This document shows, piece by piece, positions 45,901 to 54,015 of a DNA stretch of 64,000 bases (the stretch's first letter is position 1; every line of letters starts with the position of its first letter). The notes beneath the pieces were generated by a model. The model was not told the origin of the DNA. It saw only the letters and a program-made list of their open reading frames with translations, and did no database searches. Both the position numbers and the translations under genes were made by a program. The stretch is from Streptomyces sp. HUAS YS2 (GTDB taxonomy: Bacteria; Actinomycetota; Actinomycetes; Streptomycetales; Streptomycetaceae), in NCBI RefSeq assembly GCF_033343995.1, contig NZ_CP137573.1, positions 1,550,001 to 1,614,000 on the forward strand, in the 5' to 3' direction.

Positions 45901-46769
45901 GCCTGGAGCCACAGGATCAGCTCGTCGAGGAACAGCACGATCCCGTCATAGCCCAGCGACTTGGCATGCCGGCTGATGACGGCGAGCCCGTTCTCCAGCG
46001 GCAGGAACGCCTGGGCGTCGCCGCGGGCACCCTCCGCGTAGGACGACATCGGGCCGGTCAGGAGGGCGGAGACGAGCCGGTCCCGCCGGGCGTCACCGGC
46101 CGGCGCGGCGAAGGCGGCGTCCAGCTCGCCAGAAGCCCAGACCGATCCCGTGCTGTCGATCACGTCGAGATCGTCGAGGTCGGCGTCCGCGGCGCCCGAG
46201 GCGCTGGAGTCAGCGGCGCCGGGCAGCAGTGCGATGAACGCATCGTCGCCGATGCTGTTCCGCAGCTTCGCCGCGTCTGCGAGCATCGAGTCGGCCCGGT
46301 AGACGGGCGGGGTGGGCGCGCCGGGGTGGAGACGCCGCACCTCGGCGACGTACCCGCCGAGCAGCGCCGAGTCCAGGTCGGTCGAGCCGACGAGGTGGTA
46401 CGGCACCATCAGGAACCGCTTGCCGCGCAGCCACTCGTCGTGTTCGGCGATGACCTCCTGGAGCCGCGGCTTGGCCCGGGCGGAGGGCTCGTTGTTCAGC
46501 ACCGCGTGCAGCACGGTCAGGAAGTGGCTCTTACCGGAGCCGAAAGATCCATGAAGGTACGCGGCATGCGAGTTCCCGCTGCGAACCGAGGCCCGGACCA
46601 TACCGAGGGCCTTCCCGAAGGCCAGCTTCAGCTGGTCGGTGACCACGTATTCCGCGACCCGGGCGTCGGTCTCGGTGAAGCCACCGGTGAGCTCCACCTT
46701 GAAGTCGCCGGCGTGGACGTCTTCCTTGATGTCGATGACATCCCGCAGGAAGAGTTCATTCGTGGGCAT
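42900..46769 (-). CDS. pglY: BREX type 2 ATPase PglY
   Basis: A 1289-residue AAA+ ATPase of the BrxC/PglY group, the size of Streptomyces coelicolor PglY. It has [22 protein letters not shown] at the start, Walker A GSFGSGKS (74-81) and Walker [10 protein letters not shown] (276-284). The rest is helical with a Pro/Gln-rich linker near residue 1220 and an Arg/Leu-rich C-terminal domain. The ATG at 46769 is chosen; the open frame begins 21 codons upstream without a ribosome site. It is the first gene of the pglY-pglZ-brxD-brxHI unit. The 15-bp element at 46829-46843, shared with pglX, lies 60 bp upstream. Confidence 0.93.
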   Translation of the reverse strand: MPTNELFLRDVIDIKEDVHAGDFKVELTGGFTETDARVAEYVVTDQLKLAFGKALGMVRASVRSGNSHAAYLHGSFGSGKSHFLTVLHAVLNNEPSARAKPRLQEVIAEHDEWLRGKRFLMVPYHLVGSTDLDSALLGGYVAEVRRLHPGAPTPPVYRADSMLADAAKLRNSIGDDAFIALLPGAADSSASGAADADLDDLDVIDSTGSVWASGELDAAFAAPAGDARRDRLVSALLTGPMSSYAEGARGDAQAFLPLENGLAVISRHAKSLGYDGIVLFLDELILWLQAHMSNREKVNSEVGKLVKLIESGDSARPVPIVSFISRQRDLSQLVGADVVGADVKNLEQQVEYLKGRFDVVSLEDRNLPEIIKERILKPKDEAARAALDGAFGAVESTSSQVRDVLLDAHGATQADWSDFRAVYPLSPALLNVLVALSGALQRERTGLKLLQEMLRRRRADFKLGELIPLGDLWDVLSDGTGEAFTDRLKNEAEAAHTFHNKVRAHLLEKYGSEENEKFIADDRFIKTLLLAALAPDVPALKRLTGGRIAALNHGSIRSRTVAPGSLVVTRLRELQAEFGEIRADGDQDPVFTLHLSDLDIEPLLDMVADEDRTGARRIWVKDQLWKALGLKDTGAFVCEHEIVWRGTRRTAEFVFENVRDTTQLPTEQFRPGVDGRVRFILDYPFDDGQHFPNDDAQRVELLRAEGVMAPTLVWLPSFFSEQKNAQLGRLIKINYLLERDRLDDYAGHLASDDRVRVRHQLAAQRDTLTSQLTATLAQLYGIAKVDENSVSAEVSEGKHILPLLPEYGRPQLLGGKSFADNLRHLADGAFGALYPKHPDFDRAGDRKPITIGELKTALTWITRAMDDGGRRIEVDSHHLKTVKKIVEPLELGQVHDGPLVLRNDWRQRINQTAHQHRPGAEDLSVEEIRGWIAKDHGWTGLDKNISSLIIATYALLDDRAWILHGGSALAQSPELSDIGAGHALRAQQLPTAEEYATAREKAAKIFGVAVQPTLFARNVNKLYTGVRDKINQYEQPVNAVRTSLNRHADALGLDPEAGSRTSSVKDAADLLARLARHHEATALVKELAEASYTTSDTVLATALTSAPDVLKALDSADWQLLDSVRGFVGRQDTLGERAERLIAEIAEAASASEFERSLIPPLESLRTKAVALIRDAAQLAQVAEPVAQPVLAEPTADDVRLTQHGEPSVPSDRPQAGPQVPVAGGPGTSGSRTVRLQPSHLENALSKAIDNLWDEILAYANANPGMAVEITWQVVPPEHSGPADGEARS

Positions 46770-46828
46770 CGGTGGCTCTCGTTCCCTCACTCGGCGGTTC
46801 ACAATTCCGCGCAACGCGCATGTCTCCC

Positions 46829-46843
46829 CCATCTTGCCAGCTC
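46829..46843 (-). promoter_or_regulatory. Shared BREX upstream element, pglY copy
   Basis: On the coding strand this reads GAGCTGGCAAGATGG, exactly the same 15 bases as at 57717-57731 before pglX. CAAGAT inside it could act as a -10 hexamer. It lies 60 bp before the pglY start. Function is inferred from the exact repetition at two BREX promoters. Confidence 0.6.
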
Positions 46844-46950
46844 GGAAGGCCGGTCAGTCGGGGCATCGAGACTTCCGTCAAGATCAGTGGATCATGCTCG
46901 AACCGGGGCAGTGGGGCCATCGGGGCCGCGCCTTGGCACCACCCCCGGAG

Positions 46951-48345
46951 TCATGCTTCCTGCGGGTTCGCGCCGTCGCCCGGGTCGCTCTCGCCCCGGG
47001 AGGGCTGCGAGCGGCCGGTCCCGTCCCCGAAGATCTCCACGAGCAGCGGAACAGCCTCGTCCGGGATCCGGAAGCCGGTGGCCCATGAGGGCTCCGTCGC
47101 CGACCCGTAGATCGTGTGGAGCAGGAAAGACTCCTCCCCACTCAGCAGCCCCTGGTCCTCCAGCTCCCTCGCCACGGTGCTGATGGGGCGGGTGAACCCC
47201 TTCAGCTGCCGGTCGTCCGGAAACCCGGCCAGGTCGTACACGGTGGCCCGATCCACGAATCCGCCGTTCATGGCGGCGGCGATAACCACCTTGGCCCAGG
47301 CCGGGTAGCGCACCCGCAGATGCTCGACGAAGGTGCCGAGCGACTGCCGGGTCCAGCCCGTCTCGACGGCAGTGTCCCCACGGTCCGCCTCACGCAGCTG
47401 TTCCAGGTCGCCGACCGAATCCATGTCGACGTCCAGGCCGTCCAGCAGTTCCTCGGCCCAGGTGAGCAGTTCCGCCGGGGTGAGCATGAAGAGCCGTACG
47501 TCCGCATGCTCGCGCAGTTCCACCAGCAGCTCGGCGCGGGGTCGGGCGGGGACGTCTCCGTCTCTCGGGTGCCACCAGTCCTTCTTGACGTCGCCGGTCA
47601 CCAGCAGCACGTCGGTCTTCCGGCTCTGCGCCTCCTTGAGGAGCTGCACCCAGAGCAGGTAGTCACCCGCCGCCCGCTCGGGCGGCTTGTTCTTGAAGTC
47701 CTCGAACCCGGGCGGGATCTCCTCGTCGGCCCGCTTCTGGGCCGTCTGGACCGCCCGGTCGTACTCGTCCTCCGGGAGCGGCTCGCCGATGCGTCCCTGA
47801 AGGAGCGGTTCGAGTTCGGTCAGGACCGGATCGCTGTGGGTCTCCTCCGTCCCCTCCAGGACATCGCGCCGAGCCTGCTCGTCGATCAGTTCCCGCAGCC
47901 CGTCCATCGCCTCGGAGAGGGCCTTCAGCCCCTCGGCGATGCGCTCGGTGACGCGTTCCTCCTGCTTGAGCCGTACATCCTTCATCCACCGGTCGACGGC
48001 GTCGTGAGCGGACCGACGAGCCTTGTCCAGGGCAAGGGAGGTCTCCTTGGCCCTGGTGCTGTGATGGTGGCGGATGGACTTCTGCTCCCGATTGCGCCAG
48101 AACTCGGTGAGCACCTGGTGCGGGACCCACAGCCGGTCACGGAGCTTGCTCAGCACGGCCAGAGTGTCCTGGCGGGTACGGGCGTTGGAGCGGTACAGGT
48201 TGAGCAGCACGTTGGTGTCGAGAACGACCATGCCGGCCTGGAAGAGCCGCTCGTAGTCGGCCTTGAGTGGAGTCCGGTGGGCCCCGTCGCAGTCGAAGAT
48301 GCCCCGCCCGGAAGACTGCCCCGCGGACGTGTCCGTGTACCCCAT
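46951..48345 (-). CDS. PIN-like nuclease domain protein (DUF4935-like) in the BREX locus
   Basis: A 464-residue protein. Residues about 35-260 look like a PIN-like (PIN_8/DUF4935) domain: the first acidic site in MVVLDTNVLLNLYRS (Asp43, Asn45), a second in VLTEFWRNRE (Glu81), a later AAGDYLLWVQLL and the final VTGDVKKDWW (about 249), with a helical insertion between. Residues about 345-450 resemble a winged-helix module (RQSLGTFVEHLRVRYPAWAKVV...). PIN proteins cleave RNA or DNA with metal ions. It lies 180 bp upstream of pglY on the same strand and is divergent from the 7-TM gene. Confidence 0.72.
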   Translation of the reverse strand: MGYTDTSAGQSSGRGIFDCDGAHRTPLKADYERLFQAGMVVLDTNVLLNLYRSNARTRQDTLAVLSKLRDRLWVPHQVLTEFWRNREQKSIRHHHSTRAKETSLALDKARRSAHDAVDRWMKDVRLKQEERVTERIAEGLKALSEAMDGLRELIDEQARRDVLEGTEETHSDPVLTELEPLLQGRIGEPLPEDEYDRAVQTAQKRADEEIPPGFEDFKNKPPERAAGDYLLWVQLLKEAQSRKTDVLLVTGDVKKDWWHPRDGDVPARPRAELLVELREHADVRLFMLTPAELLTWAEELLDGLDVDMDSVGDLEQLREADRGDTAVETGWTRQSLGTFVEHLRVRYPAWAKVVIAAAMNGGFVDRATVYDLAGFPDDRQLKGFTRPISTVARELEDQGLLSGEESFLLHTIYGSATEPSWATGFRIPDEAVPLLVEIFGDGTGRSQPSRGESDPGDGANPQEA

Positions 48346-48372
48346 ACTGCTGCGCGCTCCCCGTCGTTGACC

Positions 48373-48384
48373 GGGCACGTGCCC
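48373..48384. promoter_or_regulatory. 12-bp palindrome between the PIN and 7-TM genes
   Basis: GGGCACGTGCCC is a perfect palindrome in the 130-bp divergent region, partly overlapping a TTGACC hexamer (48367-48372). It could serve as a common operator. Confidence 0.4.
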
Positions 48385-48476
48385 CGGGCATGGTCGGCAT
48401 GGTTCCAGGCTGGGGCGGAAAGCGGGAGGCGCGTCTCGGCCAATTGCGGGCGCGCATGAGATGAGGAGGTTCAAGG

Positions 48477-50126
48477 GTGTTAGTGACGGGAGCGGTTGGC
48501 GCGCAGGTGCCTGGACCGCGGGGCGGTTCCGATGGACAAGGCGGCGAAACCGGCGCGGCGGGGGCAGCTCTGCCGACGGGTCCGTTCAACCGACGGGTCG
48601 AGGTACTGGTGGCGGTGGTGGACAGCCCTGAAGAGGTGAGTCTGGCCACGCAACTGCTGGAGGGTCGGGGGTGGTCGGTACGAGCTTGGGCGGCGGCTCG
48701 CGACGGCGAGGCGGACGCGCTGGGCAACGGGCGACGAGGCCTGATGGTCGAAGTCCGCCTCTACGGTGCGCGATTCGGTGCCGTACAGGCCGCCGTCTCG
48801 TCGATCGAAGCACTGGCTCGAGACCACCAGGCGGGAATGTGGGTGGTGGACGCGGGCCTGATCGAGCATGAGCTCTCCATCGACTACCGGACGGTGTTTC
48901 ATGCGTTTGGCAGGCGCCGGCCAGCGACATCCGAATCCCCTGAACAGCCCACTCTGAGCGCACGCATCTTCACCTGGCGCACCCTGCTCGGCATGGTGAC
49001 GACCGTCCGCGTCACCAAGCAGCCTGGACGGCCGTCCGTCGAGACGGTCGCTGAGCGACTGCAGCGGGGAGTGCTCACCCGACACGCCTACGACCCCGCC
49101 GCCCTCCAACTCCGCATCCCCATGGGCATGGAGGGCCGTGACCTCGACGCGCCGCCGCCCTCCCCCTCGGCATGGCGTGTCGTCCTGCCCCTGATGGCTT
49201 TGCTCGTCGTGGCGACGGCCTGCGGATTCGCGACCACGCTGGTCGACGGACTGTGGGTGTTGGTGCCGATTCTCATGGCGGGCGCGCTTGTGTGGCCTGT
49301 CGGGCATCAGCTGACCAAGCGACGTGAGAATCACCCACGAGTTGTGCAACTCGCATGGGGTGCCATGGCCGTCGCCCCGATGGCCGCGTGCGGCCTGCTC
49401 CTCGCGTTGACCGCGCCGGGCACGCCGGCCGAGGCCGCTCGCGTGATGCTGTACGGGGCGGTCGGCCTCGTGGCGCTTGTCCTGATCGTCTACGGGCTCG
49501 CGTACGCGTTTGTGCACTCTTGGTTCAGCCGGAACGCCAACTGGGCCGTTCCGGCGCTGGTGCCCGCGCTCGCCGTCAGCCTGCCGTGGTTCGGGGGTCT
49601 GCTGCACACGATGTACCTGCGGTACGGATTCGGCGTCCCGTCGGACGCGATCCCAGTGTCGGTGTACTGGTCCTACGCGGCTTCGATGAAACCGGTCGGC
49701 ATCGCGCTCGCCCTGACCTTGGTGCTCCTGGCCATCGCCGGATGGATGCGTCACTACCACCAGTGGATCCATGCCCAAGGGATGGTGCGCGTCGGAGTGC
49801 CCTTCATGAGCCTGTTCGTCGTCGCCATGACGCTGACCGCCGGCCTCATCAGCGCACAGGTCGCGGCGTCCCGAGCCCAAGCGGCAGCCGCCTCGGGCCG
49901 CCACCCGGCGCCGTACTACGGAGTGCAGGGCGCGCTGGTCTGCGTGAAGCCGATGGAGAAGGAGATCTCCGTCTTCAACGGCCCGCTCGCCCCGTCCAGA
50001 CCGCTGCTGACGTTCGGCCCGTCCGGCGATCGCGTCTGGCTGTGGGACCCGAAACGGGACAGGGCGTTGTCCGTCCGGCTTGAGGACGTGGTCGTGACGG
50101 AGGCGCGGAAGGGCACATGCAGCTGA
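48477..50126 (+). CDS. Unrecognised 7-transmembrane protein in the BREX locus
   Basis: A 549-residue protein. About 225 N-terminal residues form a soluble domain with the alternating strand-helix pattern VEVLVAVVDSPEEVSLATQLL, then seven hydrophobic segments (between about 233 and 485), then a tail of about 65 residues with two cysteines (ALVCVKPMEKE and GTCS at the end) and WLWDPKRDRALSVRLEDVVV, predicted to be outside. I recognise no family. The GTG at 48477 follows GAGGAGG by seven bases; its second codon is TTA, the codon read by the developmental tRNA bldA. If the GTG at 48483 is used instead, the TTA is not translated. It is the only plus-strand gene between pglY and the XRE gene. Confidence 0.68.
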   Translation: MLVTGAVGAQVPGPRGGSDGQGGETGAAGAALPTGPFNRRVEVLVAVVDSPEEVSLATQLLEGRGWSVRAWAAARDGEADALGNGRRGLMVEVRLYGARFGAVQAAVSSIEALARDHQAGMWVVDAGLIEHELSIDYRTVFHAFGRRRPATSESPEQPTLSARIFTWRTLLGMVTTVRVTKQPGRPSVETVAERLQRGVLTRHAYDPAALQLRIPMGMEGRDLDAPPPSPSAWRVVLPLMALLVVATACGFATTLVDGLWVLVPILMAGALVWPVGHQLTKRRENHPRVVQLAWGAMAVAPMAACGLLLALTAPGTPAEAARVMLYGAVGLVALVLIVYGLAYAFVHSWFSRNANWAVPALVPALAVSLPWFGGLLHTMYLRYGFGVPSDAIPVSVYWSYAASMKPVGIALALTLVLLAIAGWMRHYHQWIHAQGMVRVGVPFMSLFVVAMTLTAGLISAQVAASRAQAAAASGRHPAPYYGVQGALVCVKPMEKEISVFNGPLAPSRPLLTFGPSGDRVWLWDPKRDRALSVRLEDVVVTEARKGTCS

Positions 50127-50145
50127 CCGACAGCCCAGCAGAGGA

Positions 50146-50178
50146 CCGGTGGAGGGTGCCCGCCGAGCACTCCACCGG
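50146..50178. terminator. Terminator between the 7-TM and OLD genes
   Basis: CCGGTGGAG (50146-50154) pairs perfectly with CTCCACCGG (50170-50178) around a 15-base loop between convergent genes. Confidence 0.6.
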
Positions 50179-50203
50179 CCTGGTCACCTGGTGACGCCGG
50201 CCG

Positions 50204-52129
50204 TCAACGGGCCATGGACCTGACGTTGTCGAGCAGCACCTGCAGGACGTATGGCGGCTCCGTCGCCGCCGTACGAGCAGCCTCCCGGTACGTCGCCGCG
50301 TTCTTCTCCGGCGCACCCTCCCCCGCCTCGATGAGCTCCCGCCTCCGCTCGCCCCACGCAGGCCAGCTCTCCTCGAGGAACGTCTCGAGGTTGTCCCCGA
50401 ACACGGTGTGGCAGGCCGCGGAGGCGGTCGCCGGCCAGGGCGACCGGGTCTCCCCCAGGTAGCCGAGCAGGTCCGCGTTCTTCTCGGAGATCTTGCGGGC
50501 CTCCTGCTCGAACTTAGCCTCCAGCTCCGCGCGCCTCGCGCCGTCCAGGTACTCAACGGACTCGCGCTTGCGCGCCAGCATGCCTTCGTCCCCATCGAAC
50601 ACGACATGGCAGGGGACGCCCATCGCCGACAGGATCGCGTGGCTGAGCAGCAGGCTGTCCCTGCCGTTCACATCGATGAAGGTGATGCCCTCGGCACCGA
50701 GATTGATCCCACTGCGCTCCGCGCAGCCGCTCAGGAGCGCCCCGTCCGTCGTCCCCTCGCCGAGCACCACCGCATGGGCGAAGAACCCCTCGGCAAGCGA
50801 GCTCGTCAGCCGCACCCCGGTCCGGCGCCGGATCGCCTCCTCCTTCACCAGCCCGGACAGCGACCGGCAGAGCTCCTCCTCCGACGCCTGCCACACCCGC
50901 GTGACTGGGTGCGCCGCACCCGCGTCGCGGCTGAGCCTGCGGATCTGGTGGTAGCCGGCCGGGTCGATGAAGACCGGGCTGTGCGTCGCGTACATCACCT
51001 GCGTACCCTCCGGGGAGGTCGCCACCAGTCCGCGCAGCACCTCCGCGAACGTCCGTGCCTGCGGAGGGTGCTGGAACAGCTCCGGCTCCTCGATCGCCAG
51101 GCACAGCGTCCGCGTCCCGTCGAGCGGCCGCCTGCGATCGGCGAGGTACTTGAGCGCCGCGATGATCAGCGCCCGCTGGAACCCGTGCCCCTGCCGGTGT
51201 ACGGAGGTCTCGGCCGCTCCGTCCTTGATGCTCACCTGGAACGCGGTCTTGGCCGGCCTCGGCGCCCGCACCGTCGAGGTCACGATCACCTGACGCCCGG
51301 TGGTGAGCCTGGCGACCTCGGCGGAGAGCGCGTCGGAGATGTCCTTCAGGGCGGGCCCGTACACGTTGTCGTGGACGGCCTGACGGGCGAGCTGGGCGCT
51401 CTCCTCGATCTCGCCGAGCTGGGCGTCCGCCTCGGAGCGGTCGACGGCGTGATCGAGGATGCGGGCGATGGCGGACGACTTCTGGTCGTCCGTCTGCTCG
51501 TACGCCCGCAGGTCGGCCGAGACGAAGACGAAGTCGATCAGCTCAGCGAGCTTGCTCTGCCCGGCGAACCCGAAGAAGTGGGTGTCCTCGACGATGGCCT
51601 CGCTGAGCCGGTCGCGGTGACTCCGCTCCCAGGCGAGCATGGCCTCGTTCATCGCCTTCTCACTGCCGACGGAGGGCAGGCCGAGGGCAGGGTTGCTCTC
51701 CCTGAGCTCGTTGTACGCCTTGCGCTTCGGCATCGCACCACCCGGCGTCCCCCGGATCTCCTCGAAGGGCGCGTACGCGAGCGCCTTGCCGGTGATCTTG
51801 TCCTCGCCGTCGTCCCACGTGCGCCAGATGCTGACGGTGGTGGCGTCGTCCGGGGCGTACCGGCCCAGGGCCTCGCGGTCGAAGGCGGTGAGTCCGTCGA
51901 ACTCGACCTCGACGGAGAGCCTCTTGGTGTCGGCCTCAGCCGCGGCCGAGTGGACGTCGTCGGTGGTGAGGGCGACCGACTTTTCTCCGTTGAAGAACCA
52001 ATCGAGTGCGCGAAGCACGGTGGACTTGCCGACGCCGGTCGGGCCGATGAACGAGGTGATCTCGTCGAAGGCGATGTCCACCTGGTGCAGGCAGCAGAAG
52101 TTCTCGATGCGTACTCGCTTGATCTTCAC
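50204..52129 (-). CDS. OLD-family AAA/TOPRIM ATP-dependent endonuclease
   Basis: A 641-residue protein. An SMC/RecF-like ATPase has MKIKRVRIENFCCLHQVDI, Walker A GPTGVGKST (29-37) and a Walker B-type AIEEPELFQHP near 347; the C-terminal TOPRIM nuclease has VVLGEGTTDGALLSG (about 455) and HVVFDGDEGM (about 510), the glutamate and DxD-like metal sites. OLD proteins are phage-defence nucleases. No UvrD-like GajB gene is adjacent, so this is not a Gabija pair as it stands. The start is GTG after AGGA. It is on the same strand as the BREX genes but separately transcribed. Confidence 0.87.
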   Translation of the reverse strand: MKIKRVRIENFCCLHQVDIAFDEITSFIGPTGVGKSTVLRALDWFFNGEKSVALTTDDVHSAAAEADTKRLSVEVEFDGLTAFDREALGRYAPDDATTVSIWRTWDDGEDKITGKALAYAPFEEIRGTPGGAMPKRKAYNELRESNPALGLPSVGSEKAMNEAMLAWERSHRDRLSEAIVEDTHFFGFAGQSKLAELIDFVFVSADLRAYEQTDDQKSSAIARILDHAVDRSEADAQLGEIEESAQLARQAVHDNVYGPALKDISDALSAEVARLTTGRQVIVTSTVRAPRPAKTAFQVSIKDGAAETSVHRQGHGFQRALIIAALKYLADRRRPLDGTRTLCLAIEEPELFQHPPQARTFAEVLRGLVATSPEGTQVMYATHSPVFIDPAGYHQIRRLSRDAGAAHPVTRVWQASEEELCRSLSGLVKEEAIRRRTGVRLTSSLAEGFFAHAVVLGEGTTDGALLSGCAERSGINLGAEGITFIDVNGRDSLLLSHAILSAMGVPCHVVFDGDEGMLARKRESVEYLDGARRAELEAKFEQEARKISEKNADLLGYLGETRSPWPATASAACHTVFGDNLETFLEESWPAWGERRRELIEAGEGAPEKNAATYREAARTAATEPPYVLQVLLDNVRSMAR

Positions 52130-52210
52130 GGTCGTCCTGAAACGTGGTGCGGGTGGGTCGATGGCGACCCACAGTGACGCGTCAAGGCTAGCGAGATGAA
52201 TGACACGTCA

Positions 52211-52744
52211 TCAGATCATTTTTGAGATCCGGGAGATGGGGTCGGGGTGGGTAGTGGGTGAGGTGGGGCGGCGGGGGCTGCTCGGCACGTCGAGCTCTGC
52301 CCAGACGGTCTTGCCGGGGGCACCACCGGTGCGGGGTTCGCAGCCGAAGCGATCGGCGAGCTGAGAGACGAGAAACAGCCCGCGTCCCGACTCGTCGCCG
52401 GGAGACGGCGGGGTGTGGGTGGGGGCCGTGGTGGGGCGACGCTCGGTGCGGGTGTCGGTGACTTCGACGCGGAGGGCGGTCGAGGTACGGAGTAGGCGGA
52501 GGCGGAAGTCCCGGCCGGGGACGTGACCGTGGCGTACGGCGTTGGCCGCGAGCTCGGCGGTGATGAGGGTGAGGGTCTCGTTGGTGGTGGAGGTGTAGGG
52601 ATGGCCCCAGTCATCGAGCCGGTGAGAAGCAAGCCGGCGGGCGAGGCGGGCACCACGTGGGGTGGACGTGAACTGCATGACGAACTCGTGGGTGGTAGTC
52701 GGGTGTTGTTGTTGCGCCCCGGGAGGGGTAATCGCTCGGTTCAT
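52211..52744 (-). CDS. Anti-sigma-type HATPase (SpoIIAB/RsbW-like)
   Basis: A 177-residue single-domain histidine-kinase-like ATPase. The N box is AELAANAVRHG, G1 VEVTDT and G2 GRGLFLVSQLADRFG; no His-phosphotransfer domain is present. Streptomyces has dozens of such proteins, often next to XRE/DUF5753 and DUF397 genes, as here, forming WhiJ-like regulatory sets. The ATG at 52744 is chosen; a GTG lies three codons upstream. It ends 82 bp before the OLD gene and might be co-transcribed with it. Confidence 0.85.
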   Translation of the reverse strand: MNRAITPPGAQQQHPTTTHEFVMQFTSTPRGARLARRLASHRLDDWGHPYTSTTNETLTLITAELAANAVRHGHVPGRDFRLRLLRTSTALRVEVTDTRTERRPTTAPTHTPPSPGDESGRGLFLVSQLADRFGCEPRTGGAPGKTVWAELDVPSSPRRPTSPTTHPDPISRISKMI

Positions 52745-52866
52745 GGGCACCACGGTTGCGGTGCGTGAGTACTGTTGACCAGGAGTGACCCGCTGACGGA
52801 TGCGGCCTGTACGCGGCGGTGGGCGGGGTGTACGTGGCGTGGGGCGTGACCTGGGAGGTACGGGTC

Positions 52867-53730
52867 GTGGTGGACGAGCAGGGGTCGTCGTCGGAACGGG
52901 ATCACGGGAGTGGGGGCGGGGACGGAGGCGAGTCCGGGTCAGGGATCCTGCACGTCTTCGGGCAGCAGCTGAAGCTGTGCCGGATGCGGGTGGGGATGGA
53001 GCGTCCGGAGTTGGGTGCGCGGACGGGGTACTCGGCGTCGACGATCGCGTCGTTCGAGCAGGGGCGGCGGATTCCGCCGGCGCGGTTCATTGACCGGGCG
53101 GACGAGGTGCTGGACGCGGGTGGGGTGTTGAGGGCGGGGAAGGAGGAGGTGGCGAGGGCGCAGTATCCGGCGTTCTTCCGGGACGCGGCGCGGTTGGAGA
53201 CCCAGGCGGTTGCGTTGCACGTGTACGCAACGAAAGCCGTACCAGGCCTGTTGCAGACAGAGGAGTACGCGCGGGCCGTATTCACGATGTGGCGGCCTCT
53301 GCTCGACGAGGAAACAGTCACGCAGCGCGTTGCAGCGCGCATGGCCCGCCAGGAGATCTTCACCCGCAAGCCACTGCCCACCATCAGCTTCGTCATCGAA
53401 GAGTTCGTCCTCCGGCGCCCCTTGGGCGGCAAGGAAGTCATGCGGGGCCAGCTGGAGCAGATCCTCATGTACGGACACCACCGCAACGTCGAAATCCAGG
53501 TGATGCCGATCGCACGTGAGGAGCATGCTGGCCTGGACGGACCCTTCACCTTGATCGAAACCAGGGATGGGCAGAGGATCGCCTACGTGGAGGCGTACAA
53601 GGACAGCCGCCTCTACACGGATCGGACGTCCGTCCGGGAGATCGAGGAGCAGTACGGGATCCTCCGGGCGCAGGCGCTCACTCCGAGCGAATCGCAAGCC
53701 CTTGTCGAGAAGTTGCTGGGAGAGGCATGA
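52867..53730 (+). CDS. XRE-family regulator with DUF5753 (WhiJ-like)
   Basis: A 287-residue regulator. After a Gly/Ser-rich N-terminal tail comes an XRE helix-turn-helix (GQQLKLCRMRVGMERPELGARTGYSASTIASFEQGRRIPP) and a DUF5753 domain of about 180 residues with VPGLLQTEEYARAV and IQVMPIAREEHAGLDGPF. The GTG at 52867 is chosen because GGGAGGT lies six bases upstream; the frame extends 16 codons further. Its stop overlaps the DUF397 start (ATGA). WhiJ-type proteins pair with DUF397 partners to control development in Streptomyces; this copy may control genes of the island. Confidence 0.9.
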   Translation: MVDEQGSSSERDHGSGGGDGGESGSGILHVFGQQLKLCRMRVGMERPELGARTGYSASTIASFEQGRRIPPARFIDRADEVLDAGGVLRAGKEEVARAQYPAFFRDAARLETQAVALHVYATKAVPGLLQTEEYARAVFTMWRPLLDEETVTQRVAARMARQEIFTRKPLPTISFVIEEFVLRRPLGGKEVMRGQLEQILMYGHHRNVEIQVMPIAREEHAGLDGPFTLIETRDGQRIAYVEAYKDSRLYTDRTSVREIEEQYGILRAQALTPSESQALVEKLLGEA

Positions 53731-53933
53731 ACGTCGAAGAGCCCCGAGTGGCCGCGCCCGAGACCGCCTGGTTCAAGAGCAGCTACAGCACAGGCTCGGG
53801 TGGCGAGTGCATCGAGGTCGCGACCTCGACAGACACCGTCCTTGTGCGCGACTCCAAGGACAGGACGGGTCCGTTCCTGTCCATCGGCCCTGAGGGCTGG
53901 GCGGCCTTCGTGGGGTTTGCCGCCCGGGACTGA
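53727..53933 (+). CDS. DUF397 protein, partner of the XRE regulator
   Basis: A 68-residue protein with the full DUF397 pattern: WFKSSYSTGSGGECIEVA, VLVRDSKDRTGPFLSIGPEGWAAFVGF. Such proteins bind and oppose WhiJ/AbaA-type XRE regulators, giving a toxin-antitoxin-like regulatory pair. It overlaps the XRE gene by four bases and is followed by a strong terminator. Confidence 0.93.
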   Translation: MNVEEPRVAAPETAWFKSSYSTGSGGECIEVATSTDTVLVRDSKDRTGPFLSIGPEGWAAFVGFAARD

Positions 53934-53942
53934 GCCAGCACG

Positions 53943-53992
53943 GACGATGATGCCCCGCCACCGGATCGTTCCGGTGGCGGGGCACCATCGTC
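53943..53992. terminator. Strong bidirectional terminator between DUF397 and pglX
   Basis: A 22-bp stem with one mismatch (53943-53964 with 53971-53992) and a 6-base ATCGTT loop lies between the convergent DUF397 and pglX genes. Confidence 0.82.
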
Positions 53993-54015
53993 TGTACGCG
54001 CTTGTACGCGCGGCG

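Noticed and set aside
50204..52129. Gabija system
   Set aside because: The OLD-like protein resembles GajA, but no GajB-type UvrD helicase gene is adjacent; neighbours are a HATPase and a 7-TM gene.
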